From contig JAQGDQ010000360.1 of assembly GCA_030141605.1 (NCBI GenBank), forward strand, positions 1 to 64,000: a stretch of DNA of 64,000 nt, written 5' to 3'. The position numbers and the translations under genes were made by a program. The notes beneath the pieces were generated by a model. The model ran no database searches, was not told where the DNA came from, and saw nothing but the letters and a program-made list of their open reading frames with translations. This DNA comes from Tubiluchus corallicola. Lineage: Eukaryota > Priapulida > Priapulimorpha > Priapulimorphida > Tubiluchidae. This document shows positions 15,108 through 26,995 of the stretch, in pieces; the stretch's first letter is position 1, and every line of letters starts with the position of its first letter.

Positions 15108-15785
15108 CCTTGTTTTGTTCAAGGGCAATAACGTAAATCTTTACACGGCAGTGTAACAACCTCCCCCCCACGCCAAGTATCATGCATTACATTAGACAGC
15201 AAGCATTCGTAACTAAACAGAGCTTTTAAGCACTCCATTACAAACCAAGACCAAAACAAACTACACGACATTTTATCCCCAACAACCTTCACTTTGTCAT
15301 TGAGTGCAGCATTCACATTAATAGGAAGCTGATGCATTCATCAACATCCTCATCCTTTCAGTAGCATCCTCATCCAGCATCGATAATGTAAACCATAATC
15401 AAGTATTACCTGTACAATTCGTTGCCTTTGTGTTGTTAATGGCTATGCGCCGATACCTGAGTGCCCCGCTGCTTGAACAATGCCTTTGCTTAGTTGTCGA
15501 ATCCGCCGCCAGGTGGCCCAAATTACGGCGATGTATAGTTGCTTCTATTGGACTTCTTTTTCTTACTAATTTGAGGATTCTAAGCTACTTTTAAACTCGT
15601 TAGACTGGAATTAGCTCAATACATTGAGCTTAATAGATTAATAGCCCTGAAATATTCCTATTTACCAGGCCACGCAACAGGAGTATTATTTAGTCTTTGG
15701 TTTTGTGTTGCTGTCAATATTACCACTTAAGCTGGCTTCCTGTTCAAGTTGTGCGTCACGCGAGGCAGAACGAGGTTTCACGCCA

Positions 15786-16007
15786 GAGAGAGAAGAGATG
15801 AGGGAGAGAGAGAGAAGAGAGAAAAGAGTAGACGAGAGAGAGATAAAGAGACGAGGGAGAGAGAGAGAGAGAGAGACAAAGATATGAGGGAAAGAGAGAA
15901 GAGAGAAAAGAGTAGACGAGAGAGAGATAAAGAGACGAGGGAGAGAGAGAGAGAGAAGAGAGAAAAGAGTAGACGAGAGAGAGATAAAGAGACGAGGGAG
16001 AGAGAGA

Positions 16008-16053
<46 letters not shown>

Positions 16054-16162
16054 AGAGATGAGGGAGAGAGAAGAGATGAGGGAGAGAGAGAGAGAAGAGA
16101 GAAAAGAGTAGACGAGAGAGAGATAAAGAGACGAGGGAGAGAGAGAAGAGATGAGGGAGAGA

Positions 16163-16205
<43 letters not shown>

Positions 16206-16356
16206 GAGATGAGGGAGAGAGAGAAGAGATGAGGGAGAGAGAGAGGGAGAGAGAGAGAGAGAGAGAGAGAGAAGAGATGAGGGAGAGAGAGAAGAGATGA
16301 GGGAGAGAGAGAAGAGAGAAAAGAGTAGACGAGAGAGAGAGAAAGAGACGAGAGAC

Positions 16357-16396
<40 letters not shown>

Positions 16397-16554
16397 AGAA
16401 AAGAGTAGACGAGAGAGAGAGAGAAAGAGACGAGGGAGAGAGAGAGAAAGATACGAGGGAAAGAGAGAGAGAGAGAGAGAAGAGAGAAAAGAGTGAGAGA
16501 GAGAGAGAGAGAGAGAGGAGATGAGGGAGAGAGAGAGAGAAGAGAGAAAAGAGT

Positions 16555-16601
<47 letters not shown>

Positions 16602-16623
16602 TGAGGAGAGAGAGAGAAGAGAG

Positions 16624-16675
<52 letters not shown>

Positions 16676-16690
16676 AAGAGACGAGCGAGA
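15786..16690. repeat. GA-rich array with embedded longer unit
   Basis: About 900 bp of GAGA sequence. It contains repeated copies of a longer block (agagagaaaagagtagacga followed by gagagataaagagacgaggg-like sequence), so it is a higher-order array and not simple slippage. The Arg/Glu-rich frames (RERERE) are artefacts. Confidence 0.95.
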
Positions 16691-16704
16691 GATTTTTGAT
16701 TTTG

Positions 16705-17150
16705 ATTTACTTGTTTATTTCAAACTTTCATTCATATCATATTAGTACAACATTAGAAATATATACAACGAAAATACAGGTAAATGAACACACAAGCACA
16801 CAAAGTAAACAACATTACAAATAATAATAATAATAACATTTCGCTTTGGCTTCAATCATTATATTAATGATTACCAACAATGTAAAAATTAAGCATACAA
16901 TATCCTTCTCCAAATCTTTCTTATACTGGAAGTAAATAAAGTATCACTCCCAAATATCGTTCTACACAACAAGTTTTCACTGTTTGAAATTCTAGTATTC
17001 AAGCGGTAAATGCTTTTCCTGTAAATAAAATCAAAGTACATTAATTTATGCGTCAGAGAAATGTCCATAGCACTGTGATCGAACTGATAATTGAAAAATT
17101 TTCGCATTGATTTATTATGAGCAATCTTAAGTTTGTTCGGAGTATAATTA
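16705..17150 (-). mobile_element. LINE 3' end: C-terminus of ORF2 plus 3' UTR
   Basis: On the minus strand the frame from about 17150 to 16889 reads [15 protein letters not shown], then a Ser/Tyr-rich segment, then [14 protein letters not shown]. This matches the general pattern of the region just after the RT domain in CR1/L2-type elements (L+.AYN...R..F, later an Arg-Leu-rich helix). About 180 bp of AT-rich 3' UTR follow. The 5' side is cut by the GAGA/GATA array. The family assignment rests on pattern only. Confidence 0.6.
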
Positions 17151-17151
17151 T

Positions 17152-17712
<561 letters not shown>

Positions 17713-17759
17713 GGTTGGAATCACATCAGAGAGGGTAGATACAGTGACATCTGTCTATT

Positions 17760-18250
17760 ACTGTCCAGGCAAATGCACTTCGTTGTAGCAAATAAATTTA
17801 CGTGGAAAATCGCAACTGAAATTTACCGAATGCAAATGGGAGGCTGAAGAGGAAGCACTCTGCAGCCTCAGCAACATCTTCATCCTGCTGCTAATATAGA
17901 AATACAACCAATAAAGAGCTCCCAGCATCCGCTCAATGCAGATAAATAAGTTAATAAATTTAATAACAGTGATATGATAACCAAATGGCTGTCGCGCATA
18001 ATGAGAATTTACGCGACTTCACGGCCGCCATAAACGTGACTAATAGCGACGACATTAGCGCCCCCTGCACGCGCCATTTCAGCGGATAATGCCTAGCACT
18101 TTGATCTCTCACTTTAGGTGGGTGATTAGTGATCTCACAGCGTTCAACTGTTTCCGGCGTGACGAAGTCTTGGTTGCTGTTTGAAAGTCTAAATGACTTG
18201 ATTGTTCTCTTGTTCTCTCTCCAACTTCCTGAAGTGCCCAGAGAAAAGCT
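17760..18250. other. Unassigned sequence with one CTCF-like motif
   Basis: No coding feature is seen. The 15-bp stretch tagcgccccctgcac at 18056-18070 closely matches the core of the animal CTCF motif (reverse complement of the AGGGGGCGCTA form). Confidence 0.4.
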
Positions 18251-18261
18251 ACTTTATAGCT

Positions 18262-18380
18262 TCGAGCAAGAATGTAAACAGAATTAATTGTGGGCAGAGC
18301 TTTGCAATATAAATGCTTACTCCAGCAAGAATGTAAACAGAATTAATTGTGGGCAGAGCTTTGCTATATAAATGCTTACC
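18262..18380. repeat. Two-copy tandem duplication (~58 bp)
   Basis: The block agcaagaatgtaaacagaat through tataaatgcttac is present twice in direct tandem with one internal difference (caat/ctat). Confidence 0.9.
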
Positions 18381-18389
18381 TTGCTTTTT

Positions 18390-19830
18390 TTACGTTGCTT
18401 TAATTCTTTGTTTTTTATTCTTGATGGGAAGAAATGATTCAGAAGTAATTAAGGCATTTATCTATCATGTTGAAAAAGCGTCTTTAAGAGGTGAAGTACA
18501 ATATACTATGTAATGATCATATCATTGAAAATGAGGCCTGATGAATGACAATTTATTTTATATACTAATCATTAAACTCTTCATTTAAATAACTAAAAGG
18601 AAGATTTAAAAATATTTTTTATCAGTAATTGTTTTGTTTGTCGACAGTGTCAGAATGATATGCATGTCTTGTTTTTTGTATTGTCTGTATGTATTGTATG
18701 TATTTTTGGCACAAATAAATAAATATTAAAAAATGTTAAATATCAAATAAATATTAATGAAATAATAAAAATTTCGTATAAGGAAAAATCCGCAAAGCAC
18801 ATAAATAGAGCAAAATTAAAATAATTTTAAAAATAATTAAATTCATTAATTAAGATGTAATTAAGGTCACAAAAAGTATTTCACTGGCCTATAAATAAGT
18901 CCACACTTCTGTAATACGCAAGCTCACATTACACATAAGAGGCATTTCCTGTGTCAGGAATTTCCACAGCTTAATAACAACTAAAAAACTATATATTAAT
19001 ATAATATATAATTATGCTAGAAAATTTATAGTATATATATTATATTAAAATATTAATTATACTAGAAAAAATAAAATATATTAATACTTAAGGGTTAGCA
19101 ATCATTGAACTCGTAACTGTTTCGCCCACTGGACCTTCTCCACCTGATCTCGAGTCCGTTGCTAAGCGTTCAAGTGAGCAGAGGATCGTTGCTAGGCTTC
19201 CAAGTCAGCAGAAGCTCGTTGCTAGGGAAATTTTTATCTGCGAGCTGATGAGTAAAATTAGTGTACCTAAATTTAGTGACTGTACATAGCATATAAGGCG
19301 CTGCAGCAGCAGCAACAAAGAGTTTTGGACTCGACTCATATGCCTAACCTCAGCACTAAAGATGGGATATATTAGTGTGTTACAATAAATGTATGCGGTC
19401 ACATTTATGTTGCCATGGAGTATTGGCTTATCTCTACAAAACGCAAATATAATATTATTTGGCTTAACACTCTTAATCAAGACAAGAAAATAACGATAAA
19501 ATAATGAACTCTTTTTTCGTTATTACTGCAACTCCCAAGCAACCAGCTTCCTAAATTAACTTTTTTTATAATTAAAAACTCTAGTGGGAACCATTTCATA
19601 AAAAACTGTTTATTTTCCCTAAATTTCCTTTTCAACGTCAAAATTTTGAAAGATGTTTGCTGAGTATAGATAAAACGTTGCCGAAAACAACTTGTGGTGT
19701 AATGATGCCAAATTGATTGAAAATATATTTTATTTCTTGAATATTTTGAGGTTTTGATGTAAGAAATGATTGGTGTGTCTCGCAACTTCATGATTTTTTT
19801 CAAGTCAATTTTGATCACAGGCACATAAAA
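18390..19830. other. Very AT-rich intergenic sequence
   Basis: No supported gene. It includes an AT-rich stretch of near-palindromic ATATTA sequence at about 18985-19085, and a stretch at 18650-18740 that could be a LINE-like 3' end (aataaataaatatt). The short minus-strand frames at 19205-19824 show no motif I recognise. Confidence 0.4.
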
Positions 19831-19904
19831 ACTTTTATAGTTAAAAACAACACAACTTCATTAGAAACTTTTACATTAAAAAGTTAAAAGTTAAAATCAT
19901 ACCA

Positions 19905-19939
19905 AACGTTTCGACTAGCTGCTGTTGTCTCCATCAGTG
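19905..19939 (-). ncRNA. Hammerhead-like core, left arm
   Basis: Minus strand: cactgatggagac, a loop, then gtcgaaacgt. The conserved ctgatga is changed to ctgatgg and stem II is reduced to three pairs (gac/gtc), so catalysis is unlikely. Resemblance to hammerhead cores is by motif only. Confidence 0.3.
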
Positions 19940-20197
19940 GTAAATTTACAAACATACAACCAGGTTAGGCAGAGCCTAGTATGCACTAATTTACTATTTA
20001 ACAGAAGCCAAAATAGGTAACGAATAGTAAAGAAATAGTAAACAACACAGTAACGAAATTGATACAGTAGCTTAAATAGTTATACTTTAGTTATTTAGTG
20101 GTGCTCTTAATCATCACCTATTTGGCTTCTGTTAACTACTTAATTAGTGCATAATAGGTGCTGCCTATATAAACTGGTTGTATGTTTGTAAATTTAC

Positions 20198-20232
20198 CAC
20201 TGATGAAGACAGCAGCAGCCTGTCGAAACGTT
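20198..20232 (+). ncRNA. Hammerhead-like core, right arm
   Basis: Plus strand: ctgatga, one extra A, a five-pair stem gacag/ctgtc around cagcagc, then gaaacgtt. Hammerhead ribozymes need CUGAUGA, stem II, GAAA. Here an additional A sits between the core and stem II, and stems I and III are weak. It may be a decayed ribozyme of a Penelope-like element or just a conserved transposon stem-loop. Confidence 0.35.
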
Positions 20233-20310
20233 TAGCATGATTTTAAATTTTAACTTTTTAATGCAATAGTTTTTAATGAATTTGTGTTGTTTTTTTAACT
20301 GTAAAGTCTT

Positions 20311-21154
20311 TTTTTCTTTTTAAAAATGGCTTTGATTGTTGTTTGTTAATAATTACACCACAATGACGTATGCTTGCAAAATGTCTTTTTGTTTATTACG
20401 TCACCTGTTTTTCTTCCATTTTTTCCACATAGTGACGTCACAAGTCCTCACGACATCTCAATACCGGAGAGTCTAGGGTTTTCCCGTCACGGGAACCATT
20501 GTTTGTCCTAAATTAACCCACTAGCCTCTGTTAATCTACCAGCAGCATTAGCAGCATTTAATGAAACCAGTTTACCCACTGACAGCTGTTCGTCTGTTAC
20601 TCAATGAATCTTTTGTGTGGCTTCACTATAGCTTTCTAAATGAATTGGTTACTCTGTGCGCAATTGTCATTTTGAAGCAAAACGTATTAAGATATCGACC
20701 AGGAGCTTAACGCATCGCAATCATCTTTAAATTACTTAAAACCATCCATTGTGCGAGAGCCTTTCGTAGATAATTATAACCTTCAAGCATGTGATATACC
20801 AATCGATTTTAGGTAAAAACAAAATTACAATTGGGAATAACAAAGATCTTTTGCCTGTTAAACACACCATTTTTCAGATGAGTTATTTAAACCAAACCAA
20901 CACTTCAGAATGATGCGCCAACTAACCTGAAATTTTAAATCAGCTCAATTCGAAGCGATTTATTTTCCACAGTCATACACGCGTGTTCAGGCCCAGCAAA
21001 TAAACAACATTGTGTCAGTCAATCACACGTTAATTCAGTTTTACATTTCAGAAGAATCACAAATCAGTTCATTTTTGGACTTTAAGAAGATTTCGTTTTT
21101 CTGTAGACCCAGACGACGTCACCTGAAACAAAGGCTACGTTTCTTTTATGATAG
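20311..21154. other. Intergenic sequence
   Basis: No coding feature or repeat copy recognised. Single CRE-like sites (tgacgtca at about 20432, ttacgtcacc at about 20396) are present but short enough to occur by chance. Confidence 0.4.
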
Positions 21155-21996
21155 TTTTCACAGTTCCAGCGATTGATGATGATCATGAAAAGGTCAAAGA
21201 TTAACTGTACCAGACAACACATGTGTGTACACTTGACAATGCCTTGCTATTGTAATAGTAACAGTTTTAACAGCTAGCTAGAACCTTATCGAGTTCATTT
21301 TTTCTCGTTCCCAAACAAGATTGTACTGAAAATCTTGCATTGGCGTGCTTTGCGGCCTTCGCTTGTTGTTGGGTTTGGCCACCTTGTGGTGATTTTTGGC
21401 CTAATCACGTGATCAATTTGATTTGGGTCAGAGGCCTACTGTGAAGTGAAGACGTGTCATGATAAGTTGATAAGGTATTGTCGTTATCTGTTACAATTGC
21501 TTATGATTTGGCGCTAATAACGTACATATATACTCTAATTACTTTATAAAATTTAAATTTAGTTTAAGATAACAGCTAGGTATTAATTAATATGACAGTG
21601 CAGTGTAGAACTCTTAATTATGTAAAACTGACTTTTGGCTATTGTTGTTTTTTGTTATTTGTTTATTTATTTTTTTGGCACTAATTTCTTATTATGTTTA
21701 GATGGAATGACATGTTTTGGCAAATAAAGGAAGAGCAAAATTTAATCGATTTTCGAATTTGGTTTTTGAAAACCCAAACAAAGATCCTGCTAGCAAATCA
21801 CTTTATGCACAGACTAATGCATAACTAAGTAAAGTCCAGCAACTGAAGTTGCTGGATTGGTGCGGCAGACGGCTTTGTTTTACACGCATGTCACATGATG
21901 GTTATAGTTAAGACGCTAAGACGCGTTGTTGTGGTGCACTTAACAAGTGATCTACGGCAACTGCGCATGCGCACAACGAAACTTTGAAAATGCTCC
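21155..21996 (+). repeat. Dispersed repeat F2, copy b (interrupted)
   Basis: Same family as 5427-5800. It runs normally to 21320, is broken by a 452-bp insertion (21321-21772), and resumes to the terminal tgcgcatgcgca at about 21963-21974. Confidence 0.8.
21321..21772. mobile_element. 452-bp insertion with target-site duplication
   Basis: It splits the F2 repeat and is flanked by cccaaacaaga (21310-21320) and cccaaacaaaga (21773-21784). Uninterrupted F2 copies have a single cccaagcaaga there, so the duplication is real. The interior has no long frame and no obvious terminal inverted repeats. A target duplication of about 11 bp and a size under 500 bp fit a SINE or a truncated retro-element. 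The orientation is not certain. Confidence 0.7.
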
Positions 21997-22289
21997 ATTT
22001 TACGGTAAATGCTACAAGGACCCTGAATTATGAGTAGTTACGTGCACTAATTGTTTTCTCTACTTTTTTACAAAACAATTTTACAGTAAAATGCTGCAAA
22101 CAAACAAATAAACAATACAAAATATTTTACCAAAAAATCTTCCCTTAACGACGTGAGTTTTGACTACCCAAAAGTAGTGGCAGTTTTCTTGGGTTTTTCC
22201 AAAAGGCACTAAAGCACAAAGACATGCTAACGACAAGTTATGGTTATTAGGAAGTCTAAGAAACGGGAGTTGAACTGTTATCGAACAAA

Positions 22290-22413
22290 TTGTGGTGGTG
22301 AAGATGATGATGATGACGAACAAGATGATCATAATCATAAGAACGAAGAGTAGCATCTGATGATGATGATGATGAACAAGATGATCATAATCACAAGAAC
22401 GAACAGCAGCATC

Positions 22414-22450
<37 letters not shown>

Positions 22451-22575
22451 GATGATCATAATCATAAGAACAAAGAGCAGCATCTGATGATGATGATAAT
22501 GATGATGAGGATGATGACGAACAAGATGATCATAATCACAAGAACGAACAGCAGCATCTGTTGATGATCATGATG
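22290..22575. repeat. Tandem ~41-bp core with GAT spacers
   Basis: Four copies of a core beginning gaacaagatgatcataatca and ending agcagcatct are separated by variable GAT runs. In one frame it reads acidic and His/Asn-rich (EQDDHNHKNEQQHL), but the first copy has an in-frame TAG. I treat it as a non-coding minisatellite. Confidence 0.85.
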
Positions 22576-23017
22576 ACTATAGCGATGATGATAGAAAAGG
22601 GCGGGGATAATAACAGTGAACAAGGTAAGAATTAATGACCACGAGTTTATGAACGCCCTCGCTCCTCTTTCTAGCGACGCCCCTAATTTTCCAATTTCTC
22701 GACTATTAATTATCTGTTCTTACACTTGTTGTCAACAAATAAGCTGCTCGTTTAACAGCTTAATAAACTCATTGACTCTCTCTGCGTGAGCCTCCTCCAT
22801 CCTTCTCTAATATTCCCGTGCAGAGGACTCGGAAATGAGTTGCCGTCCAGACCGTTAATCCGGATATAAACAGTAGGGATCCGGCAATTTCTCATGACAC
22901 AACTAATCGCTAAATGCCACCGCTACGTCGGTTGTGCTAAGTTAGTCGAGTTATTGATAGTAATGGAGTTGGCAATAATAATTACCTGGTTGTGTCAGAG
23001 AGAGAAAAAGAATAAGC

Positions 23018-23310
23018 CTTTTCACAGTTCCAGCGATTGATGATGATCGTGAAAAGGTCAAAGGTTAAGTGTGAACGCATTTGTGTACACTTGGCAAAGC
23101 CTCGCAGCTCATGCTATTGTAATAGTAACGTATAACCTTACCTAGTTCATTTTTTCTTGTTCCCAAGCAAGATGACTTTACGTGCAGACTATTGCATAGT
23201 TAAGTAAAATCCACATAGAACAATTGAAGTTACTGAGCAGATGCGGCAGACGGTTTTACTTTACCCATACCCACGTGGTCGGTGTAGTTAACTGCGAAAG
23301 GGCTTATTAG
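23018..23310 (+). repeat. Dispersed repeat F2, copy c (truncated)
   Basis: Starts at ttcacagttccagcgattga and diverges after about 23300. It lacks the terminal NRF1-like palindrome and has internal deletions relative to copy a. Confidence 0.75.
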
Positions 23311-23939
23311 GAAAAGCTACAGTAAGCTAATTTTTAGATGTTCTTGTAGCTAATGGTTGGGTCACACGTTTATTTTGTTCACATGCACGAACAAGTGGTG
23401 TATTCAACTAATTGAGTAGTCGGTATGTGGTTGGGACTTGATTCACACTTGCAGTTACAGGTTGTGTAAAGAGACGCCAGCTTACATTAGCTAATTTATT
23501 TGTCAATAGGCGGCACCACAGGTTTCACATGCTGTACTGGATCGTTTAAAAATGTCGAAACGTTGCTAGAATCAGATGAGAAAGTTTTTGCAACTCTTTG
23601 TATAATCTCTCGTCAGACGGTGCATCAATATTTACTGTTCATATTTAAAAAATCATCTGTTTTGCAAAAGTATTGCATTTATTTGACAACGATAATGCTA
23701 TTCTCATATTTTATAGTTATAACACAATATGTATTTTTTAATTATTTATTTTTTTATTGAATTTCTGTCATTTTTAGTCATTTTTGGTAATTTGGAAACT
23801 GGAACCAAGTGTCCCATGTGCTTAAAGGAAGACGTTATGATTTCTCATATACCATTCTATTTTCAAAAACGGTAAAAAGTATAGATTTTAACACAATTAA
23901 TACAGTAAAAGCATTTCTGATAACTGAGTAATTGATAAA

Positions 23940-24075
23940 AACTCTTGATGACATCACAAACTAACATAACTTTCAACAGCAAAAACATCCCACGAGTTTG
24001 TTGTACGTGTTTGCGAAAGAGAAAATTGAAGTACAGTGCTACTGTAAGATATTAAGTGTGTTGTACTAAAACTCG
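23940..24075 (-). repeat. Dispersed repeat F1, partial copy e
   Basis: Reverse complement of the F1 section containing gatgacatcacaaactaaca and ccacgagtttgttg-like sequence. Confidence 0.6.
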
Positions 24076-24304
24076 ACAAGTTGTATGATAATTATATTTA
24101 TTCTTGTGCTTTACATATATGTATTATACTAATTATTCATAGCATTTTTAAGGTTCTGGGTTCGATTCTTATAAATGTACGAATACTTTTGCGAATCTAT
24201 TTATTAAATTAACACTAATAACATTTGTTTAGTAAATATTCATCGAGATGAAATTAGCAGGTTTGTTTTGCTGGCAAGTTAAACCGCGTAATCATTGGTA
24301 CGTG

Positions 24305-24320
24305 TCGCCATCTGCTGGCA
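24305..24320 (+). promoter_or_regulatory. CTCF-like motif
   Basis: tcgccatctgctggca closely matches the CTCF core in the form GCGCCATCTGCTGG. A second, related site tacgtggcgccatctgcgg lies at 24390-24408 in a tandemly duplicated segment of about 85 bp. Function is inferred from motif similarity only. Confidence 0.35.
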
Positions 24321-24470
24321 TGATTTGTATATTGACGTTTATTGAATTTGTACTAAATACTAATTCGGATCTGTTACAACTATTATTGGTACGTGGCGCC
24401 ATCTGCGGACAAGATTTGTATATTGACGCTTATTAAACTGTTACTAAATCAAATTGGTTACAACTTTTAT

Positions 24471-24797
24471 CACTTTGTGCGCACAGTAATATTTTCGAAT
24501 TGTAACGACAACATTTAAATATCTTTATCTAACACAATCTTATTGAATTTTTGAGAATAACTAAAGATTTTAGTGACTGAAATTTAGATTAACGAGAAAT
24601 CCTCCAAGCAGTCATTAATGTAGTATATCACTTTTGCTATATCATGACTGCTTGGAGGATTTCTCGTTAATCTAAATTTCAGTCACTAAAATCTTTAGTT
24701 ATTCTCAAAAATTCAATAAGATTGTGTTAGATAAAGATATTTAAATGTTGTCGTTACAATATTACAATGTCGAAAATATTACTGTGTGCACAAAGCG
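24471..24797. mobile_element. Long near-perfect hairpin (MITE-like)
   Basis: The left arm (24471-24615) and right arm (24644-24797) are almost perfect reverse complements around a 28-nt spacer. The main difference is a 9-bp indel near the outer end. No coding capacity is seen. A foldback MITE or a recent inverted duplication would both give this. A transcript would form a dsRNA stem of about 145 bp. Confidence 0.85.
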
Positions 24798-24835
24798 ATA
24801 TTGATAATTATATATTAGCAACATAAGTGTATGGC

Positions 24836-24960
24836 TAAAAAAAATAACAATAAAAAAATAATAATAACAATAACAACAACAACAACAACAACAATAATAA
24901 TAACAAAAAAAAATAATAATAATAACAACAACAACAACAACAACAATAATAATAATAATC
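24836..24960. repeat. AAT/AAC triplet array
   Basis: Mixed AAT and AAC triplets. It immediately precedes a block duplicated at 35018. Confidence 0.9.
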
Positions 24961-25270
24961 TTAATGAAGTATTGAACACTGTAGTATATCGTCTTATGAA
25001 GTAAGTGTTGGAATTGCCAAATGGAATCGAGGTTGAATGGAAGTTAAAAAGAAAACGTCATCGTTGCTACGTGGCGCCATCTGTGAAATAAAAATAATTC
25101 TGCCTTGAACCTGTAAAAGTTTTAGTTATTTTTTGTCTGCTCTTAAATTGTGGGAGCTTTTAAGCCATTAGACTGAAGGTTTTTTGTATGTAAAGGAGGT
25201 TTACAAAAGGCATATTATAAGTACTTTGTCGATATTCACTGTGGTTCCTAGCCACAGATAAATAAAAGCA
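24960..25270 (+). repeat. Duplicated block D, copy 1
   Basis: About 300 bp (starting near cttaatgaagtattgaacac) repeated at 35018-35330 with very few changes, including the CTCF-like acgtggcgccatctgtg at 25069-25085. Both copies sit beside AAT-type arrays. Confidence 0.85.
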
Positions 25271-26995
25271 AAGCACGAATGATCAAAACATCATGATACA
25301 ATTACTTATTAACAACAATTGTACAATGTTAGACAAACATGTTGAAATACAATAATAAATGTGTTAGACGACATATTAAGTTACAATCTTAAATGTTAGT
25401 ATTAAATTCTTTATTTATCTGTGCCCAGTTTCCTACTATATATAAAATATACACAAAAATAAAATCTATAAAAATAATACCCAAAAACTGAATTCGTCTG
25501 ATTAAACAGTTCTAAGAATGTAACTAAATATGAAATATATACTCTATACAACGCATTTTATACAATAATAATTATACAATAATGAGAAAACCATTTAGGC
25601 CTATGATATTTTTACATAGGCAGGTAGCTAGGCAGATAAATAGACAGCCAAGTAGACAGGTAATCAGCAGGTGGGCATGACTATGGACATCAGAAAAGAT
25701 GGGCAAGCAGGAAGAAATACTAAACAATTTTGATACTAGAGAAATCATACAGGGGAACGACAGCTTTAGCCAATAGCAGTAATCTTCGTCAATTGCTTGG
25801 TTGTTTTAAAGAACAGAAATTTTTCTCGAGAATGGAAAATCTTTTGTGTTTGACGCGAACTATTCGATAAAAAATTCTGACCTAGACAGTAAATAATATC
25901 CTGCCTTTAAGTACACTTCTTTTATACTTATATACTTCTTTAAGATATAGAAAGAAATAGCGATAAATGTACACTTGAAATACACATTAGCATTATTCGA
26001 GAATTAATTAAATTAGAACAAAGTATCACTCTAAACACCAATTATTGAGCAATCATAGTTTTTACATAACTAATATGCTGATACATCGATAATTGCTTCT
26101 GGCATGGCTTCTGTGCTCTGTAAGCTTGGAATATTTCAATTTTAAGTGTTAAATAATGAATTACTTGTGTTTTTCAACTAGCTATCTATGTAACTTGATA
26201 AGCAGTTGTATATACCTGTTCTTAAGTAACTATGGAAGTTTTTGTTGAATCAATCAAAGTGGTTTATTTATGATATTGCAGCAATGATAAGACTGAAATA
26301 ATAACAACAAAATAATTACGTATAATACTGCCATACCGCGTAGAGCGTAAGTACAAATATAAATGTTTCGAATTATACTAATTTAAGAATTGTCCTTTAA
26401 TCACAAAAGTAAAACTGCAAATAATATACCGTTCTAAATGTTAAACATTTGCTTGACACTGCATGGAGTTCTTATTGTTACATGTGTTAAAAATTGCCTC
26501 CCGGCAAATAGCAATACGGGTGCTCTTCATATACTGAAATCTTCGAGATCCTCTAGTTCTCAACTAAAATGTATTTGTTGCACAGTGGAAAAACTCTGAT
26601 CAGTAATATTACTGTATGTCTTTCTATTCAAAATAAATAATGTTTACATTTTATGGTTATACGACCTCGATTTATTCTTTGTGTTCCTCGTTGCTCTAAC
26701 ATACCACATTTTGACAGGTAGCATACTAAAGTTTATTTAGTGTTCTTTTATCGAAACCACTTTCTCTTTGTTACACAGATGTTACTTATCGGTCACTGCA
26801 CTTTACGAAGAGTTTGCCCATAAAATTTCATATACAATAAAAGCGGAATATCTCATGTTATAAGCTTATGTGGTATCTAAATACTTCAGAATTTTATAGA
26901 CGTCTATATCGAGGGAAATTACGTAACATAAATTTGGGCTTGGTTTTTTAGCCCACAAGTCAAACATGTTAAAAGCATAAATATTTTAATGCAAA
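25271..26995. other. AT-rich intergenic sequence with short repeat matches
   Basis: No coding feature. Segments at about 26080-26240, 26570-26640 (ggaaaaactctgatcagtaa) and 26875-26990 match 34250-34450 and 35690-35790, so a larger ancestral segment was duplicated and rearranged. The rest is unassigned. Confidence 0.5.

Larger units (their letters stand above)
19831..20310. mobile_element. Foldback element with ~200-bp inverted arms
   Basis: The left arm (19831-20027) and right arm (20105-20310) are reverse complements with moderate divergence, separated by about 77 bp. Each arm carries a hammerhead-like core that faces outward: ctgatga, a short stem-loop, then cgaaacgt. No protein is encoded. 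The layout fits a foldback or non-autonomous element, or two inverted copies of a Penelope-type terminal repeat. Confidence 0.7.
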
